A stretch of 34,740 bases of DNA, taken from contig CAYNFH010000039.1 of the NCBI GenBank assembly GCA_964396385.1, forward strand, positions 1 to 34,740. The letters are read 5' to 3'. The notes beneath the pieces were generated by a model. It searched no databases. It saw nothing but the letters and a program-made list of their open reading frames with translations, and was not told where the DNA came from. Within the stretch, counting starts at the first letter, position 1, and every line of letters starts with the position of its first letter. Made by a program: the position numbers and the translations under genes. Below, one piece after another: positions 24,126-31,444 of the stretch. This stretch comes from CAYNFH01 sp964396385 (GTDB lineage Bacteria; Armatimonadota; Chthonomonadetes; Chthonomonadales; CAJBBX01).

Positions 24126-24171
24126 ATTGTCTCGGCTGAGTGCCACGTACCAGGTCAATGGCGCAACCTGA
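23971..24171 (+). CDS. Doubtful small ORF overlapping the previous one
   Basis: ATG 23971 opens 66 codons, including SGQSVEVTKNWNVVKTALTV followed by APAAPPRRLE. Codon bias is strong to about 24105. AAGGA lies 11 nt upstream. It overlaps the ORF starting at 23751 in a different frame, and a frameshift joining the two is possible. The function is unknown. Confidence 0.28.
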   Translation: MTSIAQEPETGAEESGQSVEVTKNWNVVKTALTVAPAAPPRRLESTYSRFTELSRLSATYQVNGAT

Positions 24172-24381
24172 CATCTCTCTGCCGGTGGTGAAGTGCGTTT
24201 AACGGGCAGAGTGCGACCGAGGTCACAGCGGATGGCCCCGGGGACTGCTATGATCGGAACAGAGGAAACGCAGGGCGTGCCTGCGTAGGCTTGACGGGCG
24301 GGCGCGTCCGCGAGGACGTTGGCAGCGTCCCGGGTTGTATTGGCCCTGAAGGGGCCATGTGGATAGACCAGGAGGTAATCC
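24172..24381 (+). promoter_or_regulatory. Leader region of the 746-aa gene with a possible -10 and strong ribosome-binding site
   Basis: TATGAT at 24249-24254 is a candidate -10 element without a clear -35. AGGAGGT at 24370-24376 is a near-perfect Shine-Dalgarno sequence 5 nt before the ATG, the strongest in the island. The leader of more than 100 nt suggests that this gene has its own promoter. Confidence 0.35.
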
Positions 24382-26622
24382 ATGCGACGTCCAAATGACA
24401 CCATGGATCCCGGCCAGATCCAGGATCCGTCCCAGATTCCGCCGCCTGGCGCGGAGTTCGCCGGCCGTTCCTCAAGCGGCAACGTGGACGTGTACAGTGG
24501 CACCTTACCCGGAGACACGGACGCCCAACCCGCCGCGAAGGAGTTACTCGGGACGGCGTTGGACACGGGCGGACAGTCTAACGCCGACTACATCTATAGC
24601 AAGGTTTCCGCGCTGTACGGCGGCGTGGACCTGCCGCCGTTCCAGAGCCCTTCCGGGAACAGCGTGAGATCGCTGGCGTTTGTCTCTGGGAGCTCCCAGG
24701 GCGGCTACGGCGCTTTTCACCTGAACGGGAACTCGAAATCCGACTTTGATCGGATCGTGGTCGACAGCCTCACGTCTTCAGGCGACTATTCGGCCGATTC
24801 CGGCCTCCGGGCCGCTCTGGCTCCGAGCCCCATCCGGGGCGCCGTCTTCGCTCCCCATCGAGGCGCCAGCGACCTTCTGAGCATCACTGACCCCGGCGAC
24901 ACCCGGTTGGAGGGGGCCGGTGTCGCGGAGATTCGAGAGGCCGTAGGTTTTGCTGAGCAAAGCGTCGCCGCGCTCGCGGCAGCGGTCGACACGGGAAACG
25001 CCTCCGCCGTTCCCAGCGGAGTCCGGTCCATCTTCCGGGACCATCCGCACCAAGAAGAGAGGCGCAACCTCCTCAGGCGGCTTGTTCTTGCCAACCAGAG
25101 CATCCTTGCGCTGACCGCCGCCACCGGGCGGACGGGCGCCGCAAGGCAGTATCTTTCGACCGCCCTCTATGCCGCTGAGATCGTCGAGAGTTTCCAAACG
25201 CTCACCGGCAAGGCGGACCCGGGGAGGACGGACGGCGAAGCCGTTAGCCGCATGATCGCGTTCAAACTGACACCCGAGATCACCCTCATCCCCGGTTTCA
25301 ACAGCGCCGTGACCCAGAAGTGGTGGCAGAACGGCCAGAACGATTGGGTGAACGATAACTCCCAGGACGATCGCTCCGCGGAGGGAAACGGTGCTGGCGT
25401 GATGTTCCTGCTGTTCCTGAACGACTATCTGGGCATCCCTCTCGACCAGATACTCGCAGCCATGCCGACCAGCAATGGCGCGCCGCTTGGGCAGACCTAT
25501 GAGGCATTGGCAAACGCTAACCAGGATCTCGCCAGGATAGCCGGTAGGGATGGACGGTCGGCCTTCCAGGCCATGGTCGCCCTGTTGCAGCAGAACGCAC
25601 AGAATCCCGACGGAAGCCTGAACCTGCCGGCGGATGGCAATCCCTTCCCGGCGATGCCGAACGCCAGGCAAGGTGGGCTCTTCGCCGCACGACAGCCGGC
25701 TCCGCCCGCGCCCGCGCCAGCGCCGACAGGGTCGCTGGCTCAGGACGCTCAGGCGGCGCTCGCGCTCGAATCGCAGATCGAGCAGCAGCTCTCTGCGCTA
25801 AAGGCCGTGCTGACGCAGATTCCGGGAGACGTGGCCGGGAGCCCCGCGCCAGGCATCGTCCATGCTCGAGCCGTCCTCGCGTCGAAGCTCGCGGCAGCGA
25901 GGGCCGGCGGCCCCTACGGGCCGAATCTTTCCGGTGCGGTGGTAACACACCTCGAGCAAGAGGCCGCGCCATTCCGCGCACCGCAGTACGATCAGAGCCT
26001 GCAGCAAGAGTTCTGGCCGCACGTCTACAACGAGCTGCCGGGAAGCGGCAACCACACCGACCGGCTTCAGGTCATCACTGGGACCAACCAGGCACCGGTC
26101 GCGGTGCAGATCACGGGGACCATTACGGGCACGGCCCCTCAGAAGGACGGCGACCTGCACATTACGCTCACGCCAGATGACGCGGGCTTTCCGACCAACC
26201 AGAGCTCCGCGGAGGCGCCTCTTGAGGTCGAGATCATCTATGCCGGCCGCGTCAGCCAGCAGGATGCGGAACAGGCCGCCCAGGGCTACCAGAACCCATT
26301 CGACGTAAGCACGCTGGGGACGGGCGTCCGGATCCAGGTGGCCGGCCCGCTCATCTACGACCGCGCGCACGGAAGGCCGGCCGTGGATGGAGTGGACGTG
26401 GACTACGGGCTGGAGGTTCATCCCGTCGTTGGTCTGACGGTACTGGGTCCCCGCGGGGCGCCGCCTGGGCCGCCTGCTCCGCCCGCGCCGCCCGATACCG
26501 GTGGTCGCCAGGTTGCGGTCGATCTGGCCTCGGCTCTCAGCCAGGCCGAAGCACTGGCGCAGGCCCTTACAAACTTGACGACGCTCCTGCAGAAGATGCA
26601 GGGAGAGGCGCCTACGAGCTGA
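24382..26622 (+). CDS. 746-aa protein joining domain A and domain B
   Basis: This is a large soluble protein without a signal peptide. Residues 1-60 look disordered. Residues 100-250 form an unrecognised alpha-rich region. Residues 263-385 match domain A of the protein at 9365-11125: GEAVSR (285-290), WW (314-315), WV (322-323), FLN (345-347), ILAA (357-360) and YxxL (373-376). A Pro/Ala linker (435-450) and a coiled segment (450-510) follow. Residues 568-686 match domain B of the protein at 17966-18730: DGDLH (589-593), VAGPLIYDRAH (653-663) and LEVHP (677-681). A second proline-rich linker (693-706) and a C-terminal amphipathic helix end the protein. It is the only gene in the island that combines both modules. 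No function can be assigned. A perfect palindrome follows its stop codon. Confidence 0.7.
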   Translation: MRRPNDTMDPGQIQDPSQIPPPGAEFAGRSSSGNVDVYSGTLPGDTDAQPAAKELLGTALDTGGQSNADYIYSKVSALYGGVDLPPFQSPSGNSVRSLAFVSGSSQGGYGAFHLNGNSKSDFDRIVVDSLTSSGDYSADSGLRAALAPSPIRGAVFAPHRGASDLLSITDPGDTRLEGAGVAEIREAVGFAEQSVAALAAAVDTGNASAVPSGVRSIFRDHPHQEERRNLLRRLVLANQSILALTAATGRTGAARQYLSTALYAAEIVESFQTLTGKADPGRTDGEAVSRMIAFKLTPEITLIPGFNSAVTQKWWQNGQNDWVNDNSQDDRSAEGNGAGVMFLLFLNDYLGIPLDQILAAMPTSNGAPLGQTYEALANANQDLARIAGRDGRSAFQAMVALLQQNAQNPDGSLNLPADGNPFPAMPNARQGGLFAARQPAPPAPAPAPTGSLAQDAQAALALESQIEQQLSALKAVLTQIPGDVAGSPAPGIVHARAVLASKLAAARAGGPYGPNLSGAVVTHLEQEAAPFRAPQYDQSLQQEFWPHVYNELPGSGNHTDRLQVITGTNQAPVAVQITGTITGTAPQKDGDLHITLTPDDAGFPTNQSSAEAPLEVEIIYAGRVSQQDAEQAAQGYQNPFDVSTLGTGVRIQVAGPLIYDRAHGRPAVDGVDVDYGLEVHPVVGLTVLGPRGAPPGPPAPPAPPDTGGRQVAVDLASALSQAEALAQALTNLTTLLQKMQGEAPTS

Positions 26623-26648
26623 CGGCCCTCTTGCTAGCAAGAGGGCCG
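26623..26648. terminator. Perfect 26-bp palindrome after the 746-aa gene
   Basis: CGGCCCTCTT-GCTAGC-AAGAGGGCCG begins on the base after the stop codon. It can form a 10-bp GC-rich stem, or 13 bp as cruciform DNA. There is no T-tract, so it may act with Rho, protect the mRNA end, or block transcription on both strands. It marks the right edge of the plus-strand island. Confidence 0.6.
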
Positions 26649-27181
26649 CACTTCCCATGCCCGTAATTGCCGACATGGGCAAAATCGGCACCCTTATCGC
26701 GCTTATTGCGCTTACTGCGCAATATGAGAGTCGTGCCCCTCTTGAGCTTGAAATGGGGGCTGCGCCCCCCTTATTGCGCTTTCTGCGCTTTCTGCGCAAC
26801 ATCCACCCATTACCACTCAGACCCCTGCGCCGAGCCCTTGGAAAGGCAAATCCAATCTTGGCGCCATCGCGCCAATTTGAGACAATGTCTCACTCCATCT
26901 CCCCTCTCCCGCAGCGTGGGAGAGGGGGAAATGGGGGTGAGGGCCTGCGGATCCCGGTCAATTCGTGCAGCGCTGCACACTATGAGCACGAAAACCCAGC
27001 GCCCCGAACTCCGCACTCCCGCCATTGGACTCCGGAGTCCGCGACGGCGGACTTCCTGTACCTGTTGCCGTGGCTTCAGCCGCCGCTGTAATGTGGCGCC
27101 GCCGCGGCCAAATTGCCGCGAAGAGCCAGGTTGTACGGAGAAGAAAAAGGGGGTGCAGAGCCGCAATGGAGTCCGGCAATG
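26649..27181. other. Intergenic region rich in repeats and palindromes
   Basis: Between the island and the minus-strand right flank there is no convincing gene. Direct repeats of the form TTNYTGCGC recur at 26694-26730 and 26770-26797. GGGGGC-TGC-GCCCCC (26755-26769) is a short palindrome. CCCCTCTCCC-GCAGCGT-GGGAGAGGGG (26901-26927) is a perfect 10-bp stem of a kind often dispersed in intergenic DNA. Read on the minus strand, a CCCCCTTTTTCTT tract near 27140-27155 could help end the gene at 27182. Confidence 0.6.
26901..26927. repeat. REP-like palindrome
   Basis: There is a 10-bp perfect stem with a 7-nt loop (GCAGCGT), flanked by CTCACTCCATCT and AAATGGGGGTGAG, which are partly complementary and extend the pairing imperfectly. 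Confidence 0.6.
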
Positions 27182-28327
27182 CTAGCTCGTCTCAATAATC
27201 TCCACATTCGCGCGGGGGACGGTGACAGTGCGGCCATCCTGGAGCTTTGCCTCCAGGACCCGGACCCAGGTCTCGGACTCCACCTGGACCAGCTCCGGCG
27301 GGAGCGCGGTGACGGTCCCCAGCGCGCCGAAGTAGGGCTCTCGGATGACGCGGATCGGCGTGCCAATGGCCAGCTCGCCCCCTGCCGATTCGGGAGCGGA
27401 CAGCGCGCCCGGTTGGTCCAGAGGCACGATCACTTCGGGTCGGATGACGCCCGCGCGGATCTGCGTAGCACCGTTGATGGAGCCGGACTTGCCGCTGAGA
27501 GAGGTGAGCAGGGCGAAAGTACGCTCCGCCATGGGGATGGTGCCGAATCCCTCTGTCACGACGAGGGTGAACGGAATGGGCTCCTGGCCTGTGATGGCGA
27601 CTCCGATATCGTAACTGGGGTCGTTCAACGCGGACCGCAGGTAGTCGATGAGCTCCCGATCCACCACACCGCCGACTACGATGCCGGCGACGCCCACGCT
27701 CGCGGCCCTTTGAAGCGCCGGGCCCGAGACGTTGGAGCCACCCACCAGGATCTTGCCCCGATGCGCCTCCGTGATCTGCGAGTCCGTCAGTGGCTCGTCG
27801 GGCCGCGAGTTGACGGCGGCTATCTCCCCCTGCCGCTCGCCTCCCACGCCGAAGATACCCTGCACCAGCGCGCCCTCACACTGGACTACCACGCCCTCGC
27901 CGGGGACTACCTTTGTCACGCAGCCCTGGATATAGGCGTCCTTCTCGACGGGCGTGGGTGGCTGCCGGATGCCGAGGTGGCCCGTATGCTCGGAAATCAG
28001 CTCCAGGACGCCCTCCACTCCGGCCTTGTACTCGCTCTTGAAGAGGCCGAACATCCCCTTTGTCCGTGCGACGATGGTCTCGCGCTGGATGCGGTCGCCC
28101 TCCTTAACCAGAAGCGTGCCCTTCAGATCGCCTGGCTCCACGCCCATTTGCTGGGCGAGCTTCACAGTCTGCATGAGGCCGGGCAGCTCCGTGCGGGCCA
28201 CCACCGTGTCCGGCGTGACGACGTCACCCTCCTTCACGAGGACATCGCCCTTCAACGGCAGGCGCCGCATCTTCTCGATAGTCGTGCGGGCGCTGACCTT
28301 CAGGCCCGGTGTGTAGGCTGAACCCAT
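27182..28327 (-). CDS. Conserved protein with barrel-sandwich repeats and a KOW-like C-terminus
   Basis: This is a 381-aa cytoplasmic protein. Two similar hairpin modules of the biotinyl/lipoyl type occur at 24-49 (GDVLVKEGDVVTPDTVVART) and 70-90 (GTLLVKEGDRIQRETIVART). Neither has a lysine in the modified-residue context, so they are probably structural. A central region (190-260) contains GGxNVSGPALQRAAS and VGVAGIVVGGVVD. The C-terminus (321-375) resembles a KOW/SH3 barrel: GTPIRVIREPYFGALGTVT. I know this protein as an unnamed partner of MutL/GlmL-type ATPases, which fits the neighbour two genes upstream on this strand. The role is unknown. A heptamer array directly abuts its start codon and leaves no ribosome-binding site, so the start is uncertain. 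Confidence 0.75.
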   Translation of the reverse strand: MGSAYTPGLKVSARTTIEKMRRLPLKGDVLVKEGDVVTPDTVVARTELPGLMQTVKLAQQMGVEPGDLKGTLLVKEGDRIQRETIVARTKGMFGLFKSEYKAGVEGVLELISEHTGHLGIRQPPTPVEKDAYIQGCVTKVVPGEGVVVQCEGALVQGIFGVGGERQGEIAAVNSRPDEPLTDSQITEAHRGKILVGGSNVSGPALQRAASVGVAGIVVGGVVDRELIDYLRSALNDPSYDIGVAITGQEPIPFTLVVTEGFGTIPMAERTFALLTSLSGKSGSINGATQIRAGVIRPEVIVPLDQPGALSAPESAGGELAIGTPIRVIREPYFGALGTVTALPPELVQVESETWVRVLEAKLQDGRTVTVPRANVEIIETS

Positions 28328-28353
28328 GGCTGATGGCTGATGGCTGATGGCTG
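28326..28353. repeat. Heptamer array, four ATGGCTG units
   Basis: Four exact ATGGCTG units follow in tandem. On the minus strand they read CAGCCAT and occupy the place where the ribosome-binding site of the barrel-sandwich gene should be. A GGCCG-GATT-CCGGCC-like palindrome follows at 28356-28372. Confidence 0.85.
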
Positions 28354-28400
28354 ATCGGCCGGATTCCGGCCCCCAAGCTCCATCACCCCAATACTCCTAT

Positions 28401-29045
28401 CTAGAAGTGTCTTCCCGCCCCTGCCTGGAGCTGCTCCTGGTTGCGCCGCTCAACGGAGTTGCTGCCGGTAACTATCACGCCGGTGGGCGGCGGCAGGTCG
28501 TGCGGAAGCTGAAGCACCTTCTGCAGCTCATCGTAGCCCGGCACCAGCATGTGCGCGTTGTTCGCGCTGCCGTGGTGTTCGAAAACCACCGGGACACGAC
28601 TCGGGTTGAGGATGCTCTTGCGGCGGGCCTCCGTAGCGGGATCGCTGGACCGCACCGCCTCGCCGAAGGAGAGGCCGGCAACCAGGTCGTTATAGACGTA
28701 GCTGGAAGGCGCGTCGCTGTGGTCCTTAGGGCACTTGAAGTAGGTCTCGCGCTTGAACCCGGTGCCCGACGTAGGCTGCACGTTCTGCTCGATGCACGTC
28801 ATCCACGTGGAGGCGGGTGGATAGGCGCCGTCCCACATGTCCGCATACATGGCCAGCCCGCGCGCAATCTTGCGGGCGTGGTCTTCGCACACCTGCAGGT
28901 CGCGCGTCTCCGCCATGGTCAAGAAGTAGGGACGGAAGGCAAGAAAGAGCAGGAACAGGATGATCGCGATGGCAAGGATCTGGAGGCGATTGCGCTCCCT
29001 GGCGCCGATACGCCACGTCGCGCGGCGCGGTCGCGGCTGGTCCAT
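28401..29045 (-). CDS. Pseudopilin-like membrane-anchored protein
   Basis: This 214-aa protein has a basic N-terminus, then one membrane helix (LAIAIILFLLFLAFRPYFL, about 24-42), then a domain with pseudopilin character. That domain includes ARKIARGLAMYADMWDGAYP, a WMTCIEQNV segment, FKCPKD and SYVYNDLVAGLSF. The spacing CP...S-Y-x-x-N is typical of the H-X9-DG/DUF1559-type proteins common in Armatimonadota and Planctomycetota. There is no G-F-T-L-x-E prepilin cleavage site, so it would stay anchored as a bitopic protein. AAGGAG lies 7 nt before the ATG. It sits between two minus-strand genes of a possible operon, 73 bp and 181 bp from its neighbours. The 181-bp gap upstream shows nothing notable. 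Confidence 0.7.
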   Translation of the reverse strand: MDQPRPRRATWRIGARERNRLQILAIAIILFLLFLAFRPYFLTMAETRDLQVCEDHARKIARGLAMYADMWDGAYPPASTWMTCIEQNVQPTSGTGFKRETYFKCPKDHSDAPSSYVYNDLVAGLSFGEAVRSSDPATEARRKSILNPSRVPVVFEHHGSANNAHMLVPGYDELQKVLQLPHDLPPPTGVIVTGSNSVERRNQEQLQAGAGRHF

Positions 29046-29226
29046 GAGTAGCTCCTTGATTAGCCGCGCATGAACGCGAATGGACGGGAATACCGGATTC
29101 CAGCGCTCGCCGCGGATGTTGCTAAGCTGATTACGGCCAAACGATGCCCGCCCGTTTCTGCCGGAGCAGCGGGGCTAGCCCGGCGCCATGCCCGCTTCCG
29201 TGTACTTGCGCTGGTTCGCGGCTGAA

Positions 29227-31227
29227 TCACTTCTCGCCCGTCGGCAAGCCCATGGCTGTCAGCCACTCGCGCAGCCTGGCGATGCGCGCGGCGCCGTCCG
29301 GAAAAGCGAGCGGCCGACCGCGAGCGTCAATGATGAGACCCACGGTGCCGCCCGTAGCCGTGATGGTGTGTGGGCGGCCCTTGCCCGCTCCTATGTCGAA
29401 GCCGCGCGCGGGCTGAAGGGTGACCTCTTCTCGCTCGGGCTCTCCGTCTTTGCCGTTCTTGAAGCCGAGAGGGAGGACCTGGATTGTCCCGAAAGGGACA
29501 GCCATTTCTTGGCCGCGGAACGTGACGGTAACGCACGGCTCGCCGGGCTTGGCCGTACCCACCGGGGCGACGCACGTGCCGAGGTAGACCAGACAGTCGC
29601 GCTCAAAGACCTGCGTGGCGGCCTCCGGATGGACCGTGGAGAGGATGCCTAGCTGCGGCATCATGAAGATGGAGTCCACGGTGAGCAGCGTGATCCCCTC
29701 CGGCTGATAGGCGTCCATCATCATAAGGGCAGACTGGGCACGGCGCGGAGCGTGGGAAAGCACTCCGCCGCTGCCCACGATCATGTCCAGCTCCATCAGG
29801 TTCACCAGCGTCGCGCCCGAGGCTTTCTGGTCCAGCGCCTCGCCTACGGTGCGCTGCTGCTGGACGCCGGTGAGGCCGCGCGCCAGGGACTTATGGTGCT
29901 CGAAGGCGAGCCGCAGCGCCTCCCGGGCGACGGCCTGTTCTATCATCAGGTCTTCCAGCCGCTGCGGGATGGTAGTTGGGCGGATCATCTTGTTGCGAAG
30001 CTGGTTGCGGAGATCTGCGTCGGACACCTCAAACGGGATCCAGCGCTTGATATTCTCCACCTTCGCCTCCGTGAGCACGTTGCAGATGGAATAGCTCATA
30101 CCCAGGTTGGCGGAGACCGTACGGTTGAAGACGCTCTCGCCGCGCGGGTCCCGGAATACGGAGAAGACGTCCGTGGTAGCGCCGCCGATGTCCACCCCGA
30201 GCACGGTGATGTTGCGCTGCTGGGCGATGGTCTGCATGATCTTGCCCACGGCGTTAGGCGTAGACATGATGCCGGTGCTGACCCATTCCGAGAGCTTGCT
30301 ATAGCCGGGCGCCTGCTGCATCACGTGCTCCAGGAATAGGTCGTGTATGGCCTCGCGGGCTGGGAGCAGGTTCTCCTTCTCCAGCGTAGGCCGCAGGTTG
30401 GGCACCTGCCGCAGGGCGACGCGGCCGTCGAGCAGCTCGTGGACGGCGGGGTATGCGTCCTTATTCCCGGCGTAAATTACGGGCAGGTTGAGGCCTATTC
30501 CAAGGCGGGGCTTGGGGTCTGCGGAGACGAGCATCTCCGCGAGCTCCACCAGGTGGGTGGTAGTGCCGCCGTCCGTACCACCAGACATCAGGATCATGTC
30601 CGGACGGAGCTGGCGGATGCGCTCTACCTTCTGATACTCTTTGCGGCCGTCGTCCACTGCGATGACGTCTACCACAATCGCTCCCGCGCCCAGGGCGGCG
30701 CGCTGGGCGCTCTCCGCGCTCATCGCTTTGACCACGCCCGCGACGCTCATCTGGAGCCCCCCGCCCGCGCTGGAGGTGGAGAGGTAGAGATCCACTCCTT
30801 CGGCCTGCGAGGGGGCCGACCCGTGAGGGGGTGAGGGGGTGAGGGGGTGAAGGGGTGAATCCGAAGTCGTGAGTTGTGCGTCGTGCGTGGTGAGATCGGA
30901 ATCCGGAGTCGCCCGCTCGCCCGTTCGCCCGCTCGACCGTTCAGTCAGTATAACGCGTCCGACAGTATCCAGAATGCGGCGGCCGGAAAGCTCCTCCACC
31001 TCGCGCACGGCGTTGGTGACGCCTACCGTTACGTCGTCAAACGGGGACTCGACCGTGGTGGGGGCTTCGCCCCGGACCGAAAGTCGGTACTCGTCTCCCT
31101 GCTTCTCTATGAGGATTGCCTTGGTGGTGGTGCTTCCGCAGTCGGTGGCGAGAATAGTTTGGATCTGGTTGATGCTTGAAGGTTGAAGGTTGATGGACCT
31201 GGAATTCGGCGAAGACTGATCGGACAT
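29227..31227 (-). CDS. MutL/GlmL-type ATPase (glutamate mutase accessory-like)
   Basis: This 666-aa protein of the ASKHA ATPase fold is related to MutL/GlmL, the presumed reactivating factor of B12-dependent glutamate mutase. Residues 27-37 hold the phosphate loop ATDCGSTTTKA. LSTSSAGGGLQM and a second phosphate motif, LGVDIGGATTDVFSV, follow. The C-terminal part holds VGSGGVLSHAPR. I chose ATG 31227, preceded by GGAGAA, over the GTG at 31275. An insertion of about 40-50 low-complexity residues (Ser, Thr, Pro, His) sits between 'DTVGRVILTE' and 'DLYLSTSSAGG', encoded by repeats at 30790-30960. Residues 9-20 also derive from a heptamer array. No mutase subunit lies nearby, so it may serve another enzyme. 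Confidence 0.85.
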   Translation of the reverse strand: MSDQSSPNSRSINLQPSSINQIQTILATDCGSTTTKAILIEKQGDEYRLSVRGEAPTTVESPFDDVTVGVTNAVREVEELSGRRILDTVGRVILTERSSGRTGERATPDSDLTTHDAQLTTSDSPLHPLTPSPPHGSAPSQAEGVDLYLSTSSAGGGLQMSVAGVVKAMSAESAQRAALGAGAIVVDVIAVDDGRKEYQKVERIRQLRPDMILMSGGTDGGTTTHLVELAEMLVSADPKPRLGIGLNLPVIYAGNKDAYPAVHELLDGRVALRQVPNLRPTLEKENLLPAREAIHDLFLEHVMQQAPGYSKLSEWVSTGIMSTPNAVGKIMQTIAQQRNITVLGVDIGGATTDVFSVFRDPRGESVFNRTVSANLGMSYSICNVLTEAKVENIKRWIPFEVSDADLRNQLRNKMIRPTTIPQRLEDLMIEQAVAREALRLAFEHHKSLARGLTGVQQQRTVGEALDQKASGATLVNLMELDMIVGSGGVLSHAPRRAQSALMMMDAYQPEGITLLTVDSIFMMPQLGILSTVHPEAATQVFERDCLVYLGTCVAPVGTAKPGEPCVTVTFRGQEMAVPFGTIQVLPLGFKNGKDGEPEREEVTLQPARGFDIGAGKGRPHTITATGGTVGLIIDARGRPLAFPDGAARIARLREWLTAMGLPTGEK
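30823..30854. repeat. Octamer array within the MutL/GlmL-like gene
   Basis: Three GTGAGGGG units and one GTGAAGGG follow in tandem. The array lies within coding sequence and contributes the 'PLHPLTPSPPHG' part of the insertion. Confidence 0.85.
31176..31196. repeat. Heptamer array, left arm (TTGAAGG, TTGAAGG, TTGATGG)
   Basis: Three heptamers lie at the 5' end of the MutL/GlmL-like gene. Its last 16 bp (31181-31196) are the exact reverse complement of 31326-31341 on the other side of the start codon. The same GGTTGAAGGTTGAAGGT occurs at 3091-3107. Confidence 0.85.
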
Positions 31228-31311
31228 GAGGACAGACGGTTCTCCCGGAACAGATGAGCGGGAGTAGTTTAGCACATAGGGTCAGTACTCGGTGCGACGG
31301 ATCCTCTCTGA

Positions 31312-31339
31312 CCATCAACCATCAACCATCAACCTTCAA
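31312..31339. repeat. Heptamer array, right arm (three CCATCAA, one CCTTCAA)
   Basis: Four heptamers lie between the divergent MutL/GlmL-like and M48 genes and are complementary to the array at 31176-31196. The two arms could pair over 16 bp around the MutL/GlmL start. Confidence 0.85.
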
Positions 31340-31352
31340 CCTGGCCCTCGTA

Positions 31353-31383
31353 ACGGTGCCGGGCGGGCACCGTCTGATATAAT
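31353..31383 (+). promoter_or_regulatory. Candidate promoter and operator of the M48 protease gene
   Basis: TATAAT at 31378-31383 is a consensus -10 element. ACGGTGCC-GGGCG-GGCACCGT (31353-31373) is a perfect 8-bp inverted repeat covering the -35 position, where no TTGACA-like hexamer is present. This fits an activator- or repressor-controlled promoter. The start codon lies 61 nt downstream. Confidence 0.55.
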
Positions 31384-31444
31384 TGGGAAAGGCGGGGATG
31401 CGGGCCGGGCACGGCTGACGAACCGGGAAGGCAGTAGTCAAGGT

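Noticed and set aside
27113..28321. 402-codon plus-strand frame opposite the barrel-sandwich protein
   Set aside because: The minus-strand protein has repeated, conserved modules, whereas the plus-strand product has none.
28326..31339. CRISPR array
   Set aside because: Repeats are contiguous 7-8-mers without spacers, and no Cas gene is present.
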